A stretch of 13,621 nt of DNA from SIG710 sp045605745 (lineage in GTDB: Bacteria; Bacillota; Clostridia; Oscillospirales; CAG-272), in contig JAZUQN010000196.1 of NCBI GenBank assembly GCA_045605745.1, forward strand, positions 1 through 13,621, given 5' to 3'. The notes under the pieces are model-generated. The model saw only the letters and a list, made by a program, of their open reading frames with translations, made no database searches and was not told the DNA's origin. Positions within the stretch are counted from its first letter, which is position 1. Each line of letters begins with the position of its first letter. The translations under genes were made by a program, and so were the position numbers. Shown here piece by piece: positions 6,696-13,384 of the stretch.

Positions 6696-7973
6696 TTGAA
6701 GAAAAGTGTATCGGTGCTCACCCTTGTACTGACTGCTGTTTTGGTGGCTCTGTCGGTATTTATGGTGACATTTACCTATTTGGAAAATTCTTATAGAGAG
6801 GCTTTGGCCGAAGCTTACGGTGAAAATACCGTAAACGGCGGAGAGATAGTTGATGGCCTTTCAGACAAAGAGAAAGACAGCTTTTATGAGGAGAAGCTGA
6901 GAGTTATCGAGCAGATATTTAACATATATTCCTACTATGACCTTGATACCGAGGCAATTCTTGACAGTATGATAGATGGTTTTGCATACGGAACAGGCGA
7001 TAGATATGCGGAATATTACAACGCTGAAGAATTTGCACTGCTCACTGCCGAAAATGAGGGCGAAATGCAGGGAATTGGCGTTAATGTAATTTTTAACACC
7101 GAATATAAAGCAATTGAGATTATAAATGTTATGCCGGATTCTCCCGCCCTTGAGGCAGGAGTTCTTCCCGGAGATCTAATTGTTAGCGTTGGTCTGGGAG
7201 AGAACGCCCAAAGCGTTGCAGAGCTTGGCTATAATCCTGCATTGAAGCTTCTTCAGGGAACTGCAGGAACCATTTGTGAATTTACAGTTGCTCGCGGTGA
7301 ATTTTATGAGCAATCCCTCACTTTCTCTATCGAGAGAAATTTTGTGACCGTTCAAACTGTAACTCACCATATTTATGAAAAAAGCCCGGATGTGGGAGTT
7401 ATCAGAATATTGTCATTTGACGGCGTCACGCCAGACCAATTTATTGAGGCCCTTGATGCACTGATGGCAAAGGGTGCCAAAAAGTTTGTTTTTGATGTGA
7501 GAAACAATCCCGGTGGTGACCTCAATGCAATTTGTCACATTTTGGATTTCATTTTGCCTGAAGGTCCAATAATTCATACCAAGGATAAGGGCGGCAACGC
7601 AAGCGTTATAAAGTCCGGTCCGGAAGAATTCACAGCACCGATGGTTGTTCTTTGCAACGGTAACACCGCAAGTGCCGCAGAGCTTTTCACAAGCGCACTT
7701 ATGGACTATGATAAGGCTGTTTCTGTAGGAGATGTGACATATGGAAAGGGAAGTATGCAGACCCTTTTGCCTCTCTCTGACGGAAGCGGTATAAAGCTGA
7801 CAACAAAAATGTATTTCCCGCCCTTTTCGGATGGATATGACGGCATTGGCATTACGCCCGATATTGAGATCCCCATGGCAGAGGAATATCAAAATGTGAA
7901 TCTTTTTAAGATTCCCGATGCAGAGGATACTCAGCTTCAGAGAGCTGTGCAGTATTTAAACGAAAACAATTAA
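6696..7973 (+). CDS. Membrane-anchored S41 C-terminal processing protease with PDZ domain (CtpA-like)
   Basis: I choose TTG 6696 as start because GGAGG (6686-6690) lies 5 bases upstream; the in-frame GTG at 6684 overlaps that binding site. The 425-residue product has one N-terminal membrane anchor (about 7-27), a PDZ domain (about 122-205, with GIGVNV and VMPDSPALEAGVLPGDLI) and an S41 protease domain. The catalytic Ser is S326 in NTASAAE, and the Lys is K351 in TYGKGSMQ with Q355. The Ser-to-Lys and Lys-to-Gln intervals of 25 and 4 match Prc/CtpA. Such proteases cleave C-termini of envelope or regulatory proteins outside the membrane. Next to FtsEX and an M23 hydrolase it may control hydrolase levels (inference). 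Confidence 0.92.
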   Translation: MKKSVSVLTLVLTAVLVALSVFMVTFTYLENSYREALAEAYGENTVNGGEIVDGLSDKEKDSFYEEKLRVIEQIFNIYSYYDLDTEAILDSMIDGFAYGTGDRYAEYYNAEEFALLTAENEGEMQGIGVNVIFNTEYKAIEIINVMPDSPALEAGVLPGDLIVSVGLGENAQSVAELGYNPALKLLQGTAGTICEFTVARGEFYEQSLTFSIERNFVTVQTVTHHIYEKSPDVGVIRILSFDGVTPDQFIEALDALMAKGAKKFVFDVRNNPGGDLNAICHILDFILPEGPIIHTKDKGGNASVIKSGPEEFTAPMVVLCNGNTASAAELFTSALMDYDKAVSVGDVTYGKGSMQTLLPLSDGSGIKLTTKMYFPPFSDGYDGIGITPDIEIPMAEEYQNVNLFKIPDAEDTQLQRAVQYLNENN

Positions 7974-7992
7974 ATATTAAGGAGATATAGTT

Positions 7993-8487
7993 ATGGCAAA
8001 GGAAAAACAGATGCTTTATACACAGGATGGTTTAAAGGAGCTGACAGATGAGCTCAGCTATCTGAAAAATACAAAAAGACAGGAAAATCTTGAGGCAATT
8101 GCCGTTGCACGCTCTTTCGGAGACCTTTCCGAAAATGCAGAGTATGATGCGGCAAGAAATGAGCAGGCTCAGATAGAGGCGAGAATCAAGGAGCTTGAGG
8201 ACATGATCGCCAATGCGGTTGTTGTTGATGAAGCAACTATAGATGCAGGCGTTGTCAGTATGGGTTCACTTGTTAAGGTTCTTGTTAAAGAGACAAACAC
8301 AGAAAAAGAATACAGCATTGTTGCTCCAAACCAGGTTTCTCCAATGCAGGGACTTATTTCAGACCAATCTCCCGTTGGCATAGCACTTATCGGTGCAAGA
8401 GCGGGCGATGAGGTTAGCTTTGAGGTGCCAAGCGGCACAATGCATCTCCAGATTCTTGAAGTTTCGAGAGCTAAGAGCGAAAAGTAA
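7993..8487 (+). CDS. greA: Transcription elongation factor GreA
   Basis: GreA enters the RNA polymerase secondary channel and stimulates cleavage of backtracked transcripts. At 164 residues it has the usual size. The N-terminal coiled coil (about 10-80) carries the conserved tip RSFGDLSENAEYDAARNEQA (40-59) with the acidic pair D44 and E47. The C-terminal FKBP-like domain ends with SPVGIALIGARAGDEVSFEV. GGAG at 7980-7983 precedes ATG 7993. It starts 19 bases after the S41 protease gene and is followed by lysS after 28 bases, a common greA-lysS pairing in Firmicutes. Confidence 0.96.
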   Translation: MAKEKQMLYTQDGLKELTDELSYLKNTKRQENLEAIAVARSFGDLSENAEYDAARNEQAQIEARIKELEDMIANAVVVDEATIDAGVVSMGSLVKVLVKETNTEKEYSIVAPNQVSPMQGLISDQSPVGIALIGARAGDEVSFEVPSGTMHLQILEVSRAKSEK

Positions 8488-8515
8488 AAAAACTTTCCGA
8501 AAGGACATTATAAAA

Positions 8516-10033
8516 ATGGCAGAAGAAAAGATTGTTCAAAATACCGAAGAGGTTGAAGAAGAGATAAGCGCAGAGGAGCTTAGCGATATACTCAGGGTTC
8601 GCCGTGAAAAGCTGGCAGATCTGCAGGTAAAGGGCGAAAATCCCTATGAAAAGGTTAAATTTGATTTTGACACATATACAACCGAAATTCGTGAGAATTT
8701 CGAAAAGCTGGAAAATAAGGATGTTAAAATTGCCGGCAGACTTATGAGCCGCCGTGATATGGGCAAAGCAAACTTTATTGATGTTGCAGACGAAAAGGGA
8801 AGAATTCAGTGCTATGTACGCATTGATGAAATTGGCGAGGAGGCATTTGACGGCTTCAAAAAATGGGATATCGGAGACATCGTTGGCGTAAGCGGCTTCG
8901 TTTTCAGAACAAGACGCGGCGAGATATCCGTTCATGTTAAGGAGATAGAGCTTCTTTCAAAATCTTTGCTTCCCCTGCCCGAAAAGTTCCATGGACTTAA
9001 GGATCAGGAAACAAGATATAGGCAGAGATATGTTGACCTTATTGTTAATCCCGATGTTAAGGATACATTTATCAAGCGTTCTATGATTCTCAAGGAGATC
9101 AGAAATTACCTTGATTCAAAGGGATTCCTTGAAGTTGATACTCCTATTCTCGTTCCCCTTGAAATAGGCGCCTCTGCAAGACCCTTTATCACACATCACA
9201 ATACTCTTGATATGGATATGTATCTCCGCATTGAAACAGAGCTCTATCTAAAGAGACTTATTGTTGGCGGTATGCATAGGGTCTATGAGGTTGGTCGTAT
9301 CTTTAGAAACGAGGGTATGGATCCTAAGCATAATCCCGAATTTACATCTATTGAGCTTTATCAGGCGTTTACCGACTATAAGGGAATGATGGATCTTGTT
9401 GAAGAACTGAATACTATGCTTGCCGAAAAGATTTGCGGATCTAAAATTATCACATATCAAGGCAAGGAGATCAACATGGGTCATTGGGAAAGAATGACTA
9501 TGGTTGAGGCTGTTAAGAAATACAGCGGATGCGATTATAACGATTGGGCAACCGACGAAGATGCAAGAGCTTGCGCAAAGAAGATGCACGTTGAGGTTCC
9601 GGAAAATGCAACAAAGGGAACAGTTCTTGTTGAATTTTTCGATGCTTTTGTTGAAGAAAACCTCATCCAGCCCACATTTATTTATGATTATCCGGTTGAA
9701 AACTCTCCTCTTGCTAAGAGAAAGGCTGATGCCCCTGCATTTACAGAACGCTTTGAATATTTTATCAATGCAACAGAGTTTGGCAATGCATTTAGCGAGC
9801 TGAATGATCCTATCGACCAGAAGGAGCGTTTTGAGCGTCAGGTTGCAGCTAAAAAGGCAGAAGAGCCAAACTGCAACGCAGAGGTTGACTATGACTATGT
9901 TACAGCTCTTGAATATGGTATGCCTCCTACAGGCGGACTTGGCTTTGGTATCGACCGTCTTGTAATGCTTCTTACAGATAGTGCTTCTATCCGTGATGTG
10001 CTTCTGTTCCCCACAATGAAACCTCTTGACTGA
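8516..10033 (+). CDS. lysS: Lysyl-tRNA synthetase, class II
   Basis: This enzyme charges tRNA-Lys using ATP. The 505-residue product has an acidic N-terminal extension, an OB-fold anticodon-binding domain (about 68-150, VKIAGRLMSRRDMGKANFID), motif 1 around GFLEVDTPILVPLEIGA (203-219), the ITHHNTLDMDMYLRIETELY segment, motif 2 RVYEVGRIFRNEG (255-267) and motif 3 GLGFGIDRLVMLLT near 475-487. I start at ATG 8516, 10 bases after AAGGA (8501-8505). The frame stays open upstream into greA, but the OB-fold position and spacing favour 8516. It is the last gene of the ftsE-lysS cluster; a hairpin follows immediately. Confidence 0.96.
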   Translation: MAEEKIVQNTEEVEEEISAEELSDILRVRREKLADLQVKGENPYEKVKFDFDTYTTEIRENFEKLENKDVKIAGRLMSRRDMGKANFIDVADEKGRIQCYVRIDEIGEEAFDGFKKWDIGDIVGVSGFVFRTRRGEISVHVKEIELLSKSLLPLPEKFHGLKDQETRYRQRYVDLIVNPDVKDTFIKRSMILKEIRNYLDSKGFLEVDTPILVPLEIGASARPFITHHNTLDMDMYLRIETELYLKRLIVGGMHRVYEVGRIFRNEGMDPKHNPEFTSIELYQAFTDYKGMMDLVEELNTMLAEKICGSKIITYQGKEINMGHWERMTMVEAVKKYSGCDYNDWATDEDARACAKKMHVEVPENATKGTVLVEFFDAFVEENLIQPTFIYDYPVENSPLAKRKADAPAFTERFEYFINATEFGNAFSELNDPIDQKERFERQVAAKKAEEPNCNAEVDYDYVTALEYGMPPTGGLGFGIDRLVMLLTDSASIRDVLLFPTMKPLD

Positions 10034-10062
10034 CGAAAACCCGCATAAATAAAGGGTTTTCG
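10034..10062 (+). terminator. Hairpin directly after lysS, possible terminator
   Basis: A 9-bp perfect stem CGAAAACCC (10034-10042) / GGGTTTTCG (10054-10062) starts on the base after the lysS stop. The T4 lies inside the stem and the next bases are CGGGG, so it is not a textbook terminator. It may simply protect the mRNA 3' end. A second short pairing GGGG/CCCC follows (10062-10065 with 10073-10076). Confidence 0.45.
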
Positions 10063-10085
10063 GGGCGTTTAGACCCCCAAAAAGC

Positions 10086-10190
10086 TTAAGCCAATACGCC
10101 GAATTTAAGCCAATGTATGTAATTATGTATGTTTTCACGGTTTTAAGTGGGTATGGTAAGAGCAAAGTTCCAAAATATTTTAAGCCATTT
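10086..10190 (+). repeat. Three TTAAGCCAWT direct repeats between lysS and the transglutaminase gene
   Basis: TTAAGCCAAT occurs at 10086-10095 and 10105-10114, 19 bases apart. TTAAGCCATT starts the hairpin arm at 10181-10190. The AAGCCA core of each copy is complementary to TGGCTT at 10214-10219, the right arm of the hairpin, so upstream copies could compete for that arm if all are transcribed. They could equally be protein-binding direct repeats. Confidence 0.5.
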
Positions 10191-10228
10191 ACACTTAAAG
10201 CAATTGGTGTAAATGGCTTGAATTTTTT
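10182..10228 (+). terminator. Strong terminator-like hairpin abutting the transglutaminase ribosome binding site (possible attenuator)
   Basis: The perfect 13-bp stem AAGCCATTTACAC (10182-10194) / GTGTAAATGGCTT (10207-10219) is followed by a T6 run ending at 10228. GGAGG begins at 10229 and the ATG is at 10241. There is no room for a promoter between the T run and the gene, so the gene must be transcribed through the hairpin. That makes an attenuator or conditional terminator more natural than a plain lysS terminator. Confidence 0.7.
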
Positions 10229-10240
10229 GGAGGATTTTCT

Positions 10241-11107
10241 ATGAAATTTAAGCTTATATGGCTTACGTTAATTACTGTATTTATTGCTGTAAATAGCTAT
10301 GTTACCTATCAATATCGGGACTTTCTGACCATCAGCAAGCTTCTTGTATGTTTTCTTATGTTGTCATATCTCTGCATAAGTCTTCTTTTTTTCAATATTA
10401 AGTCAAAGCCCTTGCGAGCCGTGACTTACACCCTAAATATACTCGTTTTATTGCTCGCCATAACTTACGCCATTTACTGCAGAAGACCACTCGGATTTTA
10501 CATTGCTTTTGTATCAAGCGTTCTGCTTGCCAAGAATATTATTGCAGGTCCCAACAGCAAGGATATGACCTTAACGAAAATCGCAAATACCGTGATATTA
10601 TCGGTGTTTTCGGCCATTTTGGTCATTACGGGAATTACCTTCTCGGCAACGGTGCGGGATCCTCTAAGCAACGGTGCGGGCATCCTATGGAAAAGCGAGG
10701 ATACATTTTTTTACAATGAAATCGCTTTGGGTGATACCGACGAAGAAAAGGTAATGTCGGCATATACATGGATGACCGAAAACATCACCTACGACTATGA
10801 TTACGATTGCCTTTATCAGTATTCCGATACCGGTAAAACTCTGCGGACCAAAACGGGAGTGTGCTACGATATCTCCTGCCTCTTCGCCGCTATCTGCCGA
10901 AGCCAAGGAATCCCGTGTTACGTCATCGACGGTTATGCACGTACAAACCGTAGTATTCAACATACTTGGAATCGGGTGTGTATTGATGGCACGTGGTATA
11001 ATGTTGATGTTACCCACGATATCAACAATATTAACTCTTACGGGTTTCATCTGGTAGATGATTGTAATTCCGCAGACGAAAATTTTGTGATCGTGAGGAT
11101 ATATTGA
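10241..11107 (+). CDS. Membrane protein with C-terminal transglutaminase-like domain
   Basis: The 288-residue protein has five predicted membrane helices (about 3-22, 33-51, 62-80, 84-101, 115-137) and then a transglutaminase-like cysteine-protease-fold domain. The Cys-His-Asp triad is visible: C208 in TKTGVCYDIS, H241 in IQHTWNRVCIDG and D256 in TWYNVDVTHD. With five helices and N-in topology, the catalytic domain would lie outside the cell. Bacterial members are usually peptidases or amide-modifying enzymes; the substrate is unknown. Start ATG 10241 has GGAGG at 10229-10233. Its Thr codons are mostly ACC, whereas lysS prefers ACA, which suggests a different origin. It ends with a strong terminator nearby, so it is probably monocistronic. 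Confidence 0.85.
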   Translation: MKFKLIWLTLITVFIAVNSYVTYQYRDFLTISKLLVCFLMLSYLCISLLFFNIKSKPLRAVTYTLNILVLLLAITYAIYCRRPLGFYIAFVSSVLLAKNIIAGPNSKDMTLTKIANTVILSVFSAILVITGITFSATVRDPLSNGAGILWKSEDTFFYNEIALGDTDEEKVMSAYTWMTENITYDYDYDCLYQYSDTGKTLRTKTGVCYDISCLFAAICRSQGIPCYVIDGYARTNRSIQHTWNRVCIDGTWYNVDVTHDINNINSYGFHLVDDCNSADENFVIVRIY

Positions 11108-11163
11108 CTAAACAAACGCAAAACCACTGTTTGTTACATAGCGGAGCTGACAATTTAATAACG

Positions 11164-11208
11164 AACCCTCTTGGACAACGTTGTTACTATCCAAGAGGGT
11201 TGTTTTTT
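11164..11208 (+). terminator. Intrinsic terminator of the transglutaminase gene
   Basis: The perfect 12-bp stem AACCCTCTTGGA (11164-11175) / TCCAAGAGGGTT (11190-11201) is followed by T6 (11203-11208). A smaller hairpin AACAAAC/GTTTGTT (11111-11117 with 11129-11135) sits between it and the stop codon. Confidence 0.92.
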
Positions 11209-11228
11209 GTGTGTCTGTGAGCGGAATT

Positions 11229-11308
11229 TGAAAAAATGTGTTTTAGAGTAGCTTTCGGACTTGAAAAAATGTGTAAAACACCTCTTGATTTTTATGAAAA
11301 AATGTGTT
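11229..11308 (+). repeat. Three 13-bp direct repeats TGAAAAAATGTGT at an exact 33-bp period
   Basis: Identical copies of TGAAAAAATGTGT start at 11229, 11262 and 11295. The 20-bp segments between them are unrelated to each other. The array lies between a strong terminator and a putative promoter, ending 7 bp before its -35 box, so a multi-site operator or activator site is plausible. The period is a multiple of three: the frame from ATG 11236 reads EKMC at each copy and stays open for 58 codons to TAA 11410-11412, overlapping the next gene. It lacks a good ribosome binding site. Confidence 0.85.
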
Positions 11309-11315
11309 ATTCAAC

Positions 11316-11343
11316 TTGCTATTGCAATTTTATTTCGTATAAA
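11316..11343 (+). promoter_or_regulatory. Possible sigma-A promoter of the 98-residue gene
   Basis: TTGCTA (11316-11321) and TATAAA (11338-11343) are separated by 16 bp. The transcript would start about 45 bases before ATG 11394. Because a strong terminator lies upstream, the gene needs a promoter in this interval, and this is the best candidate I see. Confidence 0.5.
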
Positions 11344-11393
11344 CACTCATGCCGATTATCTTTTCGGGTACAAAGAAACGGAGGAATTAAATT

Positions 11394-11690
11394 ATGGGTT
11401 CAACAAAAATAATTTATAATACCGCCTTTCCTGTCGGGAAGGATATCGAAGACGGCAGACCGGCTACGATCGTATACTTTGACGGCAAAGGTAACATAAC
11501 TCGCACAGAAGATTTCAATATGGAAAATTTGCAAATTCCACACGAAGCGCTTGAATCTATTGCCCGAGTTTTGTTACCAACCATTGAAGAGTATTTATCG
11601 AGCGAAGAAGGGAAACGCGAATGGGAGGAGTTTCAAAAACAGCATCCGGAAATTAACAAAAAGAAATCTAAAAGATCTTGCAGAAAATAA
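11394..11690 (+). CDS. Unrecognised small soluble protein, 98 residues
   Basis: I cannot name a family. The 98-residue product starts at ATG 11394 with GGAGG at 11380-11384. The N-terminal half (about 1-45) looks like a small beta-rich unit (TKIIYNTAFPVG, RPATIVYFDGKGNITRTEDF). The middle (about 48-84) is acidic and probably helical (PHEALESIARVLLPTIEEYL, SSEEGKREWEEF). The last 12 residues are very basic (KKKSKRSCRK), which could bind nucleic acid. No signal peptide or membrane segment is present. It stands alone between a repeat array with a putative promoter and a strong terminator. The codon pattern, good ribosome binding site and flanking signals support a real gene. Confidence 0.75.
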   Translation: MGSTKIIYNTAFPVGKDIEDGRPATIVYFDGKGNITRTEDFNMENLQIPHEALESIARVLLPTIEEYLSSEEGKREWEEFQKQHPEINKKKSKRSCRK

Positions 11691-11728
11691 CTAACATATA
11701 AATGATATCCCCGAAAAGTTGCTATCGG

Positions 11729-11768
11729 AAGCAGTTGATGAGAACGTATTTTTCATCAACTGCTTTTT
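11729..11768 (+). terminator. Intrinsic terminator of the 98-residue gene
   Basis: The perfect 13-bp stem AAGCAGTTGATGA (11729-11741) / TCATCAACTGCTT (11753-11765) has an 11-base loop and runs into T5 (11764-11768). It isolates the small gene from the abiE operon. Confidence 0.9.
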
Positions 11769-11773
11769 ATTAA

Positions 11774-11876
11774 AAACGATAACACAAATTGATTTTTGTT
11801 TCAATTTGTTATTGATTTATTGGCACACTTGTGATATAATACAAATGAAAACATTAAACCAAACGTGTTATCGTTT
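11774..11876 (+). promoter_or_regulatory. Probable abiE operator: 12-bp inverted repeats bracketing the promoter
   Basis: AAACGATAACAC (11774-11785) and its exact reverse complement GTGTTATCGTTT (11865-11876) flank the abiE promoter at a 91-bp centre-to-centre distance. A third, degenerate copy TTGTTATTGATT (11806-11817) overlaps the -35 box and forms a dyad with the left copy that includes ACAAATTGA/TCAATTTGT (11784-11792 with 11801-11809). The right copy sits within the 18-bp dyad CAAACGTGTTATCGTTTG (11860-11877), just before the ribosome binding site. AbiEi proteins are known to autorepress by binding inverted repeats in their promoter. Confidence 0.65.
11812..11840 (+). promoter_or_regulatory. 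Sigma-A promoter of the abiE operon, extended -10
   Basis: TTGATT (11812-11817) and a perfect TATAAT (11835-11840) are 17 bp apart. TG at 11832-11833 adds an extended -10 element. The predicted start near 11847 gives a leader of about 45 bases, including the right operator copy. Confidence 0.87.
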
Positions 11877-11891
11877 GTTGGAGGTAGCATC

Positions 11892-12491
11892 TTGGAACAT
11901 AAAGATACTATAAAAAAGATAATTAGCGCCAACGGCGGGATTGCGAAGCTGTCTGCATTCACGTCTGTCGGTGTGCCAAAAGAGAAGATATATAAGCTGT
12001 GCTCTGACGGATTTCTTCAGCGCGTTCGTCAAGGCTATTATCAGCTTGCAGACGAACTGATCCTTTCCGATGAGCAGGTGATCGCTTCTACCATCCCCGA
12101 AGCAATCATCAGTATGGAGTCGGCTCTGTTTCGTTACGGTTACAGCGATTTTATGCCGAGAGTTTGGTCTGTGACCGTGCCTCGAAGTGCATCACGTAGG
12201 CTTAATACCTCCGTGCCGATGAAGGGTTATTACGTGAAGGACGATATTTACGAACTCGGAAAAACCACTATTACCGAAAACGGTGTTACCTTTGCCATTT
12301 ACGACCGTGAGCGTACCATCTGCGATATGTTCAAGCATCGTGGCAAGGTGGATAACGAAATGTTCAGCAAGGCGGTAAATGCCTATGCAAACGATACACA
12401 AAAGAGCCTCAAAGCCCTTTCCGATTACGCAAAGAAGCTACGGGTTTATAAAAAAGTGATGGAACTGATGGAGGTACTGCTCAATGGCTGA
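11892..12491 (+). CDS. abiEi: AbiEi antitoxin / autorepressor of type IV toxin-antitoxin system
   Basis: The 199-residue protein has an N-terminal winged helix (about 1-58, with KLSAFTSVGVPKEKIYKLCS and FLQRVRQGYYQL) and a C-terminal AbiEi domain (about 68-195), including IPEAIISMESALFRYG, VPRSASRRL and the family motif IYDRERTICDMFKHRGK (136-152). In the known systems AbiEi represses its own promoter and counters the AbiEii nucleotidyltransferase without the stable protein complex of type II pairs. The start is TTG 11892, 7 bases after GGAGG (11880-11884). A GTG at 11865 is in frame, but it lies upstream of that site and inside the operator repeat. It overlaps abiEii by 8 bases. Confidence 0.9.
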   Translation: MEHKDTIKKIISANGGIAKLSAFTSVGVPKEKIYKLCSDGFLQRVRQGYYQLADELILSDEQVIASTIPEAIISMESALFRYGYSDFMPRVWSVTVPRSASRRLNTSVPMKGYYVKDDIYELGKTTITENGVTFAIYDRERTICDMFKHRGKVDNEMFSKAVNAYANDTQKSLKALSDYAKKLRVYKKVMELMEVLLNG

Positions 12492-13380
12492 TATGGCTGC
12501 ATCCGTGCTTGCACGACTTAAAAATAAAGCTGCTGAAAGCGGTAGAAGCTATCAATTATGCTTACAGCTCTTTTGCCAAGAAGAGTTTTTAAGACGACTA
12601 GAAAAATCCAAATATGCAGAAAACCTTGTATTAAAGGGTGGTCTGTTTATTTACTCTCTTACCGGCTTTGACAGCCGTGTTACCGTTGATGTGGATTTCT
12701 TGCTCAAGAAGATTCCCAACACGCCGGAGCAGCTGACAACCGTTATAGAAGAAATCATAGGCACTCCTACGGGCAATGATTTCATCACATTCGAGATAAA
12801 GGACGTTGCGCCTATCGCCCTTGCTAAAAAATATGCGGGTATCGGCGTTTCGATCGTAGCCCATATCAAGAACACAAGGACACCCTTTAGTATTGATTTC
12901 GGTGTCGGCGACGTTATCGTGCCGAGGCAGGAAAAACGCAAGATTCCAACACAGCTTGAGGATTTCGATTCTCCGTCTATCAATACCTACTCTCTTGAAA
13001 CAACTATCGCCGAAAAGATTGATGCAATCCTCAGCCTGATGGAATTTTCAAGCAGAATGAAGGATTATTACGATATTTATTACCTTGCAAATAAGTTTGA
13101 TTTTGACGGTGCTACCTTGACTGAAGCTCTGAAAAAGACTTTCGAGAACCGAGCACATACCTTTACCTCAGAGCAGTTTGATCAGGTAATGACTTTTGAC
13201 AACGACGATGCGATGCACAAGAAATGGAAAGCATTTGTCCGTAAAATCGAAACCAAGACCAGCGATTTCGGAAAAATAATCGAAACAATAAACCTTTTCC
13301 TTGCAGAACCATTTAAAGCGGCAGTAGAAAACACAAACTTTACTGCCAAGTGGTCTGCATCAGAAAACGAGTGGAAATAA
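12484..13380 (+). CDS. abiEii: AbiEii toxin, nucleotidyltransferase of type IV toxin-antitoxin system
   Basis: The 298-residue protein matches the AbiEii/DUF1814 nucleotidyltransferase family (DNA polymerase beta-like fold). The first motif is LVLKGGLFIYSL (48-59), followed by SRVTVDVDF (64-72) with the acidic pair D69 and D71. SIDFGVGD (136-143) provides a further acidic residue. The C-terminal part contains YSLETTIAEKIDAILSLMEF (169-188) and SSRMKDYYDIYYL (189-201), a strongly conserved stretch. No key residue appears lost, so the toxin looks intact. It causes growth arrest and phage abortive infection in studied systems. ATG 12484 overlaps the abiEi stop by 8 bases and has GGAGG at 12470-12474. 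ATG 12493 is a weaker alternative. Confidence 0.92.
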   Translation: MADMAASVLARLKNKAAESGRSYQLCLQLFCQEEFLRRLEKSKYAENLVLKGGLFIYSLTGFDSRVTVDVDFLLKKIPNTPEQLTTVIEEIIGTPTGNDFITFEIKDVAPIALAKKYAGIGVSIVAHIKNTRTPFSIDFGVGDVIVPRQEKRKIPTQLEDFDSPSINTYSLETTIAEKIDAILSLMEFSSRMKDYYDIYYLANKFDFDGATLTEALKKTFENRAHTFTSEQFDQVMTFDNDDAMHKKWKAFVRKIETKTSDFGKIIETINLFLAEPFKAAVENTNFTAKWSASENEWK

Positions 13381-13384
13381 ATTG

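Noticed and set aside
9248..10165. A 305-codon open frame on the minus strand opposite lysS
   Set aside because: It lies antisense to a firmly identified gene, has a Cys/Leu-rich composition typical of reverse-complemented coding DNA, and shows no family motif or convincing ribosome binding site.
11229..11308. CRISPR array
   Set aside because: Repeats are only 13 bp with 20-bp spacers and three copies, there are no cas genes, and the GTTTTAGAG resemblance to type II repeats near 11240 covers one copy only.
11719..11913. A 64-codon open frame on the + strand before abiEi
   Set aside because: It spans a strong terminator, the abiE operator and the promoter, so it cannot be a natural gene.
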